A stretch of DNA of 5,232 nucleotides from Desulfobacteraceae bacterium (GTDB lineage Bacteria; Desulfobacterota; Desulfobacteria; Desulfobacterales; SURF-7): assembly GCA_030618925.1 (NCBI GenBank), contig JAUXCK010000240.1, forward strand, positions 1 to 5,232, read 5' to 3'. The position numbers and the translations under genes were made by a program. Every line of letters starts with the position of its first letter. The stretch's first letter is position 1. The notes below the pieces were generated by a model. The model was not told the origin of the DNA. It made no database searches and saw only the letters and a list, made by a program, of their open reading frames with translations. This document shows, one piece after another, positions 1-5,232 of the stretch.

Positions 1-864
1 AAGGTTGGAAAGGACAACCCGGGCGCTGATCTTTTCGCCGCTCTTGAGCTCTACCCCGATGGCTTTGCCATTTTCCACCATGACTCTTTTGACCGGGGTA
101 AGAAGCTTTACCTCCCCGCCCTTTTCCTCAATCGATTTCCTGATGGCCTCGGAAAATCCGCCCATCCCGCCCTTCACCAACTGGAAATGCACACCGAAAG
201 CCATGGGCGCAAGATGGAGGCCGAGGGAAAAGGCGGTGCCGGCGGAATACGGCCCCACACCGGTCCCATCCACGGCCATGGCGGCCAGGGAAGCCTGGAT
301 GCTCTTGTGTTTTGTCCGATCAGGGAAAAATTCACGAATTAGATCTACGGCACTGCCGAAGAGACACCTCCTCATCACGTCACGATCCTTGAGGCTCGGC
401 ATGCCATCGATCACTGCACCCAGGGACTTGGGCAGTTTGAAACGCAGGCCGCCGATTGCCATGCCGAATGTACGTGAGATGTCGTAAAGACCTTCCAGGG
501 CCTGGGCCGCATCATCGCCATGGTCCTCCCGCAGGTGTTTTTCCAATCTGGCCGGGTCGTTGTAGTAAATATAGGGGGTATCGCCCGGTTCCCCGAATGT
601 ACAGAATGAGATCGGCGGATCGATCACCTCAAAACCGTGTTCTTCCAGCTCCAGCGCCCTGTTGATCGACCGGGTGCTCACCATCAGGGCCCAGGCGCCG
701 ACATTGTGTTTGAAACCCTTGAAATATTCGGTCGTGCCTGCCATGCCGCCTACATATCTCTGCTTTTCCAGGACCAGTACTTTCAATCCCTCTTTGGCGA
801 GAACGGCGGCGGCGGCAAGGCCGTTATGGCCCGCGCCAACAATAATCGCATCGTAATCAGCCAT
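1..864 (-). CDS. FAD-dependent oxidoreductase, phytoene desaturase / PYROXD2-like, N-terminal part (3' end beyond window)
   Basis: The frame is open for 288 codons from an ATG at 862-864 to the window edge, with no stop, so this is the first half of a protein of a family usually about 500-550 residues long. Residues 1-40 are a classic Rossmann FAD-binding start: GAGHNG at 10-15 (GxGxxG), an acidic residue ending the second strand (E33 in VLEK), then GG at 39-40. A KGGMGGFSEAI stretch near 231-241, followed by a strand pair ending in RVVLSNL, matches the second FAD-binding segment of phytoene desaturase, carotenoid isomerase and PYROXD2-like flavoenzymes. The start is supported by AGGAGA at 871-876, six bases upstream. 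The gene follows the RND permease by 104 bp on the same strand. Known of the family: FAD-linked desaturation, saturation or isomerisation of hydrophobic polyene or lipid substrates. The actual substrate cannot be read from the sequence. The C-terminal part, which carries more specific motifs, is not visible. Confidence 0.93.
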   Translation of the reverse strand, partial: MADYDAIIVGAGHNGLAAAAVLAKEGLKVLVLEKQRYVGGMAGTTEYFKGFKHNVGAWALMVSTRSINRALELEEHGFEVIDPPISFCTFGEPGDTPYIYYNDPARLEKHLREDHGDDAAQALEGLYDISRTFGMAIGGLRFKLPKSLGAVIDGMPSLKDRDVMRRCLFGSAVDLIREFFPDRTKHKSIQASLAAMAVDGTGVGPYSAGTAFSLGLHLAPMAFGVHFQLVKGGMGGFSEAIRKSIEEKGGEVKLLTPVKRVMVENGKAIGVELKSGEKISARVVLSNL

Positions 865-902
865 GCTGAATCTCCTGTTTTTCTAACATCTAAAAGTTCG
901 GC

Positions 903-939
903 AAAAAAGATATACTATTGTTATCAATGAACCAATAGT
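903..939 (-). terminator. Weak stem-loop plus T-tract between permease and downstream oxidoreductase
   Basis: On the minus strand a perfect 7-bp inverted repeat, ACTATTG/CAATAGT (933-939 and 914-920), with a 12-nt loop is followed after five bases by six T residues (903-908). The order, stem then T-run, fits an intrinsic terminator or attenuator for transcripts leaving the RND permease gene. The stem is AT-rich and short, so termination would be inefficient. The same dyad could instead be an operator, because it lies 49-75 bases ahead of the oxidoreductase start codon. Confidence 0.3.
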
Positions 940-968
940 GCCATTTGTCTCGTTTAGCACGGGCTCTA

Positions 969-3413
969 TTACGCCGCGGGATTAACCGCTTCAGAAGCCG
1001 TTTGTCCGTTTACCGCCGTCTGCCGGGCAGCAGCACGTTTCTTCATAAACTTGGGTTTTACAATCAATATGAGTAACGGATGCAGGGTTAATGCAGCGAT
1101 CATATTAATAAACAGCAGCATGGCGAGAAAGAAGCCCATCTGGGCCTGGAATTTAAGCGCAGAGATAAAATACCAGGCAAGTACCGGAAGAATGAGCGTG
1201 ATGCCGGTAAGAACGATTCCGCTTCCGGCGGTTTTAACGGCTGTTATAATGGTATCCTTATACCCTGAATGGTTGGGAAATTCCTCGATACACCGGCTGT
1301 AGAGATAAATGGCAAAATCCACCCCAACACCTACACCCACTGCAGAACACGGAAGTGTGTTGACGGAAAGCCCTATATTTGCAAAGGCCATATACGCGAA
1401 GGCCATCAGGTTGGACAGAATCAGGGGAACGGCCAGCATGGCACCGGCCACAAAGGAGCGAAACGCTAAGGAGCACATGATAAAAATGGTCACCAAGACC
1501 GCCAGGTCCATTTGTGCATGGGAGTTTTTCATCTCCTCATTAAGCGCGATCTGAAGTCCGATTCCTCCACCGGCCAGCAGAAATTCTCCGTGTTCCGTCT
1601 TCATGGGATTTTCCTTGAAAAAATCGTAGGCCGCCTTTCTGACGCGCAGCATGTTATCCGAGGCGTGGTCCGCAAAAAACAAGGTGATCTGGGCACGTCG
1701 AGCCGGTTTTGGCACGTCCATAAACCGCCGTGCCGAGCTGAGCCCCCCCCTGTCTACTGATCCCAGCAGACGCACCAGGGATTGTTCGTCGCGCGGCAGG
1801 GCATACATGAGCTGATTGCCTTCGTAATACGTGCAGTTTGTCGCCTTTGCCCTGTCTATAATGGAACTGGAAGATCTGTAGATATCAGGCAGGGTTTCAG
1901 CCATGTAAATGTCAAACTTCTCAAATGTCTTCAGCACTTCCGGGTCGTATGCCGAATCAGGAGTCCCTTCATAATACATAACAAAATTATCCGCAGATGC
2001 CTTGAACATCCTGTTGATCAATCCCTGGTCCAGGTTATAGGGATGGTCGGGCCAGAGTATGGATGAGCCGGGCGAAGGGTCCCCCACCTTCAATCGGGTG
2101 ATCTGCGATACACCGACCACCACCAGGATTCCCACGATGAAGCCTACAACGTATTTGCCTTTACCCAAGGAGAAATTGGCCACGGCCTCGATTGCACGGG
2201 CCAAAACCCCGGTCCCACGTTTTTCTTTGACATCTATTTTAACGACTTTCAGGGGCAGAAAACTGCATATGATCGGCACCAGCATGCCGGAAATCACAAT
2301 GGTGAGCATCCAGAAGCTCATCATAATGGCAATCATCTGCATCAGGGCAATCTTGGCCAGGATGAGCACCAGAAACCCTGCCGCATCCGTAGCAACTGCG
2401 GCAGCATTGGGCATCCACATGGCCCGCATGGTCTTGAACGCAGCATCTTCACGGTCCAGGCTTAACCGGTATTCCTCAATATACCGGTGCGTAATCTGGA
2501 CGGCATTGCTCACCATCCGCGCACACACAAGAAAGGCGAGCACAAAAAGGAGGGGATTGAAATTGAGCCCGATCCAGCCCACAAAACCAAGCCCCATTCC
2601 GGTACAGATAATGGCAAGGGCCATGGGGGCGATCATTCCCACAAGGTTCCTGAAAATGGCATACAGGATGATGACCATGAAAACCACACTTAGAGCAAAC
2701 ACCACGTACATCTGATTTTTGTAACTGTAGATCCATCCCATGTGCATGGGAAAGCCTATGATGTGAACGGAGTGGTTTTCGTCCGAATACCGGGCATGAA
2801 GATCACGCAAAAGCTCAAATGCCTTTTCGTAAGATATGTCCTCTTTGAACATGGTGATAATCATAGCCGCGGTGCCGTCTTCAGACACAAGCTTTCCATG
2901 TAAAGATGGGGAAGAAAAGATGTTCAGCTTTAAATCCTCCAGCGCCTCTTTGGTCGCCGGCACCGCAGGAAACATCAAAGACTCAAGACCAATCTCACCC
3001 ATGGGTTTGTTTTTCACCACTTTCACCGAGAGACTTGCCATGGATACGGTCAGGATACGATAGACCTCATCTAAAAGCTCTACTTCACGCGTCATTTCAC
3101 TGATCTTGGTCAGAGTCTCCTTATTGAAGATATCGCCCTCTTTTACCTTCACGGCAATGACGGCATTGGATGCGCCGGCACCGAAAATCCGGGCAAATTT
3201 TGCATACAGCTTCAGATATGGATGGTCATAAGGGAACAGCTCGTATAAAACCACTTCAGATTTTATTCTTAAGGCACCGGAAGAAAACAAGATCGCCGCT
3301 GTCAGGACAACCAGGAAGACCTTGATTCGATGACGAACAATAACCGCGCAAATTTTATCCATTTTATCTTTAACAACAGGCATTACGTATAGCCCTCTCT
3401 TTTTCTTGGGCAT
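969..3413 (-). CDS. RND-superfamily (MMPL-type) inner-membrane transporter
   Basis: This 814-residue protein has the duplicated RND layout. There is a first membrane helix at about 31-48, a large periplasmic loop (about 49-233), and a helix cluster at about 236-386. A helix at about 420-437 is followed by a second large loop (about 440-634) and a final cluster at about 636-788. The hallmark GVGVGVDF, with D699 in the proton-relay helix, is in the second half. The second loop opens with a GDPSPGS...PDHPYN stretch typical of MMPL/RND permeases. Size and topology fit a complete proton-driven exporter or lipid transporter; the substrate is unknown. Aligning the two halves on their IEEY/IEEF ends puts S302 opposite D699, so only one half carries the acidic residue. 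The tail is basic, then Ala-rich. Start choice is uncertain: M1 has AAGGA 11 bases upstream, while M11 (3381-3383) has AGAGAGG about 10 bases upstream. The gene lies 82 bp after the YCF48-like gene and 104 bp before the oxidoreductase, all co-oriented. Confidence 0.93.
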   Translation of the reverse strand: MPKKKRGLYVMPVVKDKMDKICAVIVRHRIKVFLVVLTAAILFSSGALRIKSEVVLYELFPYDHPYLKLYAKFARIFGAGASNAVIAVKVKEGDIFNKETLTKISEMTREVELLDEVYRILTVSMASLSVKVVKNKPMGEIGLESLMFPAVPATKEALEDLKLNIFSSPSLHGKLVSEDGTAAMIITMFKEDISYEKAFELLRDLHARYSDENHSVHIIGFPMHMGWIYSYKNQMYVVFALSVVFMVIILYAIFRNLVGMIAPMALAIICTGMGLGFVGWIGLNFNPLLFVLAFLVCARMVSNAVQITHRYIEEYRLSLDREDAAFKTMRAMWMPNAAAVATDAAGFLVLILAKIALMQMIAIMMSFWMLTIVISGMLVPIICSFLPLKVVKIDVKEKRGTGVLARAIEAVANFSLGKGKYVVGFIVGILVVVGVSQITRLKVGDPSPGSSILWPDHPYNLDQGLINRMFKASADNFVMYYEGTPDSAYDPEVLKTFEKFDIYMAETLPDIYRSSSSIIDRAKATNCTYYEGNQLMYALPRDEQSLVRLLGSVDRGGLSSARRFMDVPKPARRAQITLFFADHASDNMLRVRKAAYDFFKENPMKTEHGEFLLAGGGIGLQIALNEEMKNSHAQMDLAVLVTIFIMCSLAFRSFVAGAMLAVPLILSNLMAFAYMAFANIGLSVNTLPCSAVGVGVGVDFAIYLYSRCIEEFPNHSGYKDTIITAVKTAGSGIVLTGITLILPVLAWYFISALKFQAQMGFFLAMLLFINMIAALTLHPLLILIVKPKFMKKRAAARQTAVNGQTASEAVNPAA

Positions 3414-3449
3414 AGAAAATATGGTCCTTTGGTTGGAACCTGATGCTAT

Positions 3450-3473
3450 GCCTGAATTAATAAATTCGAAGGC
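3450..3473 (-). other. Intercistronic stem-loop upstream of the permease gene
   Basis: An imperfect inverted repeat lies in the 82-bp gap between the propeller gene and the permease gene. On the minus strand GCCT pairs with AGGC and GAATT pairs with AATTC, giving nine pairs around a four-base loop with a two-base bulge on one side. There is no T-run after it, so it is not a convincing terminator. It could be an mRNA-processing or stability element between two co-transcribed genes, or chance. Confidence 0.25.
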
Positions 3474-3495
3474 TCAAATGATCGAAACAAAAAAC

Positions 3496-4554
3496 TTACA
3501 TACCGGCACTTGACCGGTGCCAGGATATGCCTTTCTTGTCGCTAAGGTATATCCAGCCATCTTTCCCCACTGCCACAAATCCATTTGAGCCCCTCGGGGC
3601 AATCCTGTAAAGCCAGCCATATGTCACCGGGGGGGTAATCTCAGGGACACTGAAGCGCTTACCCGCGTCCGAACTTGTTATCAAAAGGCCTTTCCCACCA
3701 ATGAGGATGGTGCTTCCCTGGCTGTCGGAACAAATTCCGAAAAGTTGAGCCATTTTTACGCCACTTTCTACTTTCTCCCAGGTCGTGCCTCCGTCCAAAG
3801 TCCTGGTAATATGGCCGTCAATGCCCACTGCCCATGCCCTGTTCGGGTCAACGGCATACACGTCGAACAAGGTGTTCTCACCCACCAATTCAAATGCCTC
3901 TTCTGAAAAGGCGAAGGCGCCGGCCTGGTGCTCCCAGGTACGCCCCCCGTCTGATGTGTGATAGATGTAACCGTATTCACCTGCAGCCCAACCGTTTTGG
4001 GGATCGCAGAAAGAAACGCTGTTTAAACAATAGTCCTCGCCCGTGAATTGAACCTGCCAGTTTTCACCCCCGTCCTCGGTGTATAAAATGGTCGTCCATT
4101 CGGAAACAGCCCAGCCTTTCCGGTCAGTCACAAAACAAACCCCCATCAAAAAATAGTCCACAGGGCATTTCTGTCTCTCCCAGCACCGTCCGCCATCCCC
4201 CGTATGGATGATCGTCCCATTTTCTCCCACGGCCCAACCGTTTTGAGGGTCACTGAAGCAGATGGAGCTCAGGGCGTAATCCGTGCTGCTGTCCTGCAGA
4301 TCCCAGTTCTTCCCGCCATCATCAGTATGCAAAACACTGCCCCAGCGGCCGCATGCCCATCCCTGTTGTTCAGTGGAAAAGCTGACAGAAAACAGGTCCT
4401 GTTTTATAGCCCGATTTTGCTGTGCATGGGCAGTCTCTGCGAAAGAAAAGAGCATCAAAAACAAGGCAAGGCTTAGGAGTGCCATTTGCTGTAAATTGAG
4501 GTGTTGAAATTCGGACTTGGTATTTTTTGATTTATTGTTTGCATTGTGGGACAT
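3496..4554 (-). CDS. Exported YCF48/BNR-type seven-bladed beta-propeller protein
   Basis: This 352-residue protein has an N-terminal hydrophobic segment (about 22-38) ending in an AHA site, so a Sec signal peptide is probably cleaved after residue 44; the n-region is unusually long. The mature part is a tandem array of about 40-residue repeats beginning near 54, 94, 135, 176, 228, 270 and 314. Each follows the pattern F...GWAvGe.G.I.hT.DGG..W, best preserved in repeats 1-5 and degenerate in 6-7. Seven repeats match the seven-bladed propeller of the Ycf48/HCF136 family. In phototrophs that family helps assemble photosystem II, but nothing here suggests photosynthesis. In other bacteria YCF48-like proteins occur beside RND/MMPL permeases (from memory), as here, where the permease follows after 82 bp. 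A periplasmic partner or scaffold for that permease is an inference. It contains about eight cysteines. The start is fixed by a strong GGAGGT site five bases upstream; the internal M24 has no such site and would leave a signal without basic residues. Confidence 0.9.
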   Translation of the reverse strand: MSHNANNKSKNTKSEFQHLNLQQMALLSLALFLMLFSFAETAHAQQNRAIKQDLFSVSFSTEQQGWACGRWGSVLHTDDGGKNWDLQDSSTDYALSSICFSDPQNGWAVGENGTIIHTGDGGRCWERQKCPVDYFLMGVCFVTDRKGWAVSEWTTILYTEDGGENWQVQFTGEDYCLNSVSFCDPQNGWAAGEYGYIYHTSDGGRTWEHQAGAFAFSEEAFELVGENTLFDVYAVDPNRAWAVGIDGHITRTLDGGTTWEKVESGVKMAQLFGICSDSQGSTILIGGKGLLITSSDAGKRFSVPEITPPVTYGWLYRIAPRGSNGFVAVGKDGWIYLSDKKGISWHRSSAGM

Positions 4555-4559
4555 GCATT

Positions 4560-4565
4560 ACCTCC
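4560..4565 (-). promoter_or_regulatory. Shine-Dalgarno site of the YCF48-like gene
   Basis: GGAGGT on the minus strand, five bases before the ATG at 4552-4554. It is the strongest ribosome-binding site in the window and decides the start of the propeller protein, giving it the long n-region ahead of its signal peptide. Confidence 0.75.
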
Positions 4566-4716
4566 AAAATTCTATGTTCTCTACGTGGTAATATGTATGA
4601 TACTTCGAAACAACTTTTGCGCATTCGTGGCATAAATCGCGGGCCAGGACTCTTTTTTGAAGTTTAGCTTGTCGCCGGGTGGATATCAACACTAAAATAC
4701 ATTCAATTGTCTGATG

Positions 4717-4746
4717 TGTATAATTTATAATGAATGAATATTCCAA
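4717..4746 (-). promoter_or_regulatory. Possible sigma-70-type promoter for the YCF48-permease genes
   Basis: On the minus strand TTGGAA (4741-4746) and TATACA (4717-4722) are separated by 18 bases, four of six matches to each consensus box. They lie in the most AT-rich part of the gap, about 165 bases before the propeller start codon. AT-rich DNA gives many such matches by chance, so this is only a candidate. Confidence 0.22.
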
Positions 4747-4826
4747 ATCGATTAATTTTTTACATATATTCGTCAAGTGTGTAACTGTGCACCGACTTGG
4801 TATATTTGGTTCCCGGCTTAGGAAGC

Positions 4827-4830
4827 CTAG
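4827..4830. repeat. Left CTAG target-site duplication
   Basis: CTAG directly abutting the left terminal inverted repeat of the 141-bp element; its partner is at 4972-4975. CTAG is its own reverse complement, so it could also be read as the outermost four bases of the inverted repeat. Confidence 0.6.
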
Positions 4831-4971
4831 GAGACTGTCCAAGAATGCCCTTTTGTCCAAACTCTTTGTCATGACCGAAAAAATTATCCTCGGAATATCA
4901 GCCATATGCCTGTGGTAATTTTTTCGGTCATTCCTCGATTTTGAACAAAATTGCTATTCTCGGACAGCCTC
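4831..4971. mobile_element. MITE-like non-autonomous inverted-repeat element with CTAG target duplications
   Basis: The ends are inverted repeats: GAGACTGTCCAAGAAT at 4831-4846 and, on the other strand, GAGGCTGTCCGAGAAT at 4956-4971 (14 of 16 identical). Further in, TTTTGTYCAA is repeated in inverted form, and a perfect 16-bp inverted copy of ATGACCGAAAAAATTA occupies 4871-4886 and 4916-4931, around a 29-bp centre. Both outer ends are flanked by CTAG (4827-4830 and 4972-4975), which reads as a 4-bp target-site duplication. At 141 bp it has no room for a transposase, so it would need one in trans. The CTAG duplication resembles the YTAR-type targets of some IS5-group elements, but I cannot assign a parent family. 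The near-complete dyad would also form a long hairpin in any transcript reading through from the upstream oxidoreductase gene. Confidence 0.75.
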
Positions 4972-4975
4972 CTAG
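4972..4975. repeat. Right CTAG target-site duplication
   Basis: CTAG directly abutting the right terminal inverted repeat of the 141-bp element, matching the copy at 4827-4830. Confidence 0.6.
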
Positions 4976-5028
4976 TGGGGCCTTTGGGGACCCATTAGCA
5001 TGATTCAATGGCAACTTACAGCCAGAAT
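4976..5028 (-). terminator. Two small hairpins in the 3' flank of the upstream oxidoreductase gene
   Basis: Just after the stop codon, on the minus strand, ATTC-TGGC pairs with GCCA-GAAT across an 8-nt loop with a two-base bulge (5003-5028). Next, TGGGTCC pairs with GGCCCCA with one mismatch and a 5-nt loop (4976-4994), abutting the inserted element. Neither is followed by a T-run, so any terminator activity would be weak or Rho-assisted. Their place right behind the stop codon is the main reason to list them. Confidence 0.22.
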
Positions 5029-5232
5029 TAATAATTTTTTAACACCTCATTGGCACAGTTATAACCCGGTACGGCTGTTACGCCTGATCCGGGATGGCAT
5101 GCACAGCTGCAGAGGTAAAGGCCCTCAATCGGCGTTTTATACCCTGGAGACCATCCAACTACGGGTCTGAAATCCAGCATGTGATCAGAATGCAATACAC
5201 CGTGGGACAGGCAGCCGCCGGTGATGCCGAGC
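5028..5232 (-). CDS. FAD-dependent oxidoreductase, phytoene desaturase / PYROXD2-like, C-terminal end (5' end beyond window)
   Basis: An open frame enters from the right edge and ends at a TAA at 5028-5030, giving the last 67 residues. They carry the C-terminal signature of phytoene-desaturase-like flavoenzymes: GG.LSHG, RPV.GW, Y.TPIEGLYLC, then HPG.GVT..PG.N.A, the segment that closes over the FAD. This is the same family as the partial gene at 1-864, so the propeller and permease genes are bracketed by two related enzymes. The usual glycine-rich LCGAGTHPGGGV (family pattern from memory) reads LCSCACHPGSGV here, with two extra cysteines and the loss of some glycines. No frameshift is visible in the part seen. 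It is separated from the propeller gene by 473 bp that include the insertion-like element, so co-transcription with the downstream genes is doubtful. Substrate unknown. Confidence 0.85.
   Translation of the reverse strand, partial: LGITGGCLSHGVLHSDHMLDFRPVVGWSPGYKTPIEGLYLCSCACHPGSGVTAVPGYNCANEVLKNY

Larger units (their letters stand above)
4561..4830. other. AT-rich intergenic leader region with no confident gene
   Basis: This stretch between the inserted element and the propeller gene is noticeably more AT-rich than the flanking genes, especially 4690-4775. An open frame on the minus strand crosses it (4558-4905), but it starts inside the inverted-repeat element, has only a weak ribosome site, resembles no family I recognise and ends in the Shine-Dalgarno of the next gene. 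I therefore treat the region as non-coding. It is the likely place for the promoter and 5' leader of the propeller-permease genes. Confidence 0.5.

Noticed and set aside
5..487. 160-codon plus-strand ORF at the left edge
   Set aside because: It is a shadow of the FAD oxidoreductase on the minus strand, which shows GxGxxG and family motifs in its own frame.
2059..2715. 218-codon plus-strand ORF opposite the permease
   Set aside because: It lies wholly antisense to a strongly supported membrane protein; its composition looks like reverse-complemented hydrophobic codons, with no domain recognised.
3431..3440. GGTTGGAACC mini-palindrome before the permease gene
   Set aside because: Four-base arms with a two-base loop cannot form a stable hairpin and are common by chance.
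3629..3635. Seven-base G run on the plus strand within the propeller gene
   Set aside because: It is explained by the coding of consecutive Thr-Pro-Pro codons and is shorter than the G8 run in the permease; the frame is intact.
4719..4731. Two overlapping TATAAT-like boxes on the plus strand
   Set aside because: No credible -35 box at proper spacing and no plus-strand gene downstream; expected by chance in AT-rich DNA.
4558..4905. 115-codon minus-strand ORF as a real gene
   Set aside because: It starts within the inverted-repeat element, has a poor ribosome site, resembles no known family and lies in AT-rich DNA; kept only as a low-interest observation.

Overview
The window holds a block of genes all read on the minus strand. 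In transcription order (right to left) they are: the last 67 codons of an FAD-dependent oxidoreductase of the phytoene-desaturase/PYROXD2-like family (5028-5232); a 473-bp gap containing a compact inverted-repeat element; an exported seven-repeat YCF48/BNR-type beta-propeller (3496-4554); an 814-residue RND-superfamily (MMPL-type) inner-membrane transporter (969-3413); and the first 288 codons of a second oxidoreductase of the same FAD family (1-864). Both oxidoreductases run off the window edges. No rRNA, tRNA, CRISPR array or transposase gene was seen.

The organism is a bacterium with roughly balanced base composition. Clear Shine-Dalgarno sites, a Sec signal peptide on the propeller and an RND-type permease point to a Gram-negative. 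The pairing of a YCF48-like propeller with an RND/MMPL permease is something I associate with Proteobacteria and Desulfobacterota, and the overall feel is of a metabolically versatile Desulfobacterota or similar. This taxonomic guess comes from memory of the families, not from a search, and is weak.

How the genes could work together: the permease has two large periplasmic loops, and the propeller is predicted to be exported to the same compartment, so they may form one envelope system. The flanking FAD enzymes belong to a family that adds or removes double bonds in hydrophobic polyene or isoprenoid-like substrates. A reasonable but unproven reading is a lipid or isoprenoid modification and trafficking locus. 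The gaps of 82 bp and 104 bp between the later genes contain small inverted repeats, so operon structure is likely but not certain.

The most distinctive non-coding feature is a 141-bp element at 4831-4971. It has terminal inverted repeats, a perfect 16-bp internal inverted repeat and flanking CTAG duplications, which is the layout of a MITE-like non-autonomous insertion. It sits between the upstream oxidoreductase and the propeller gene.
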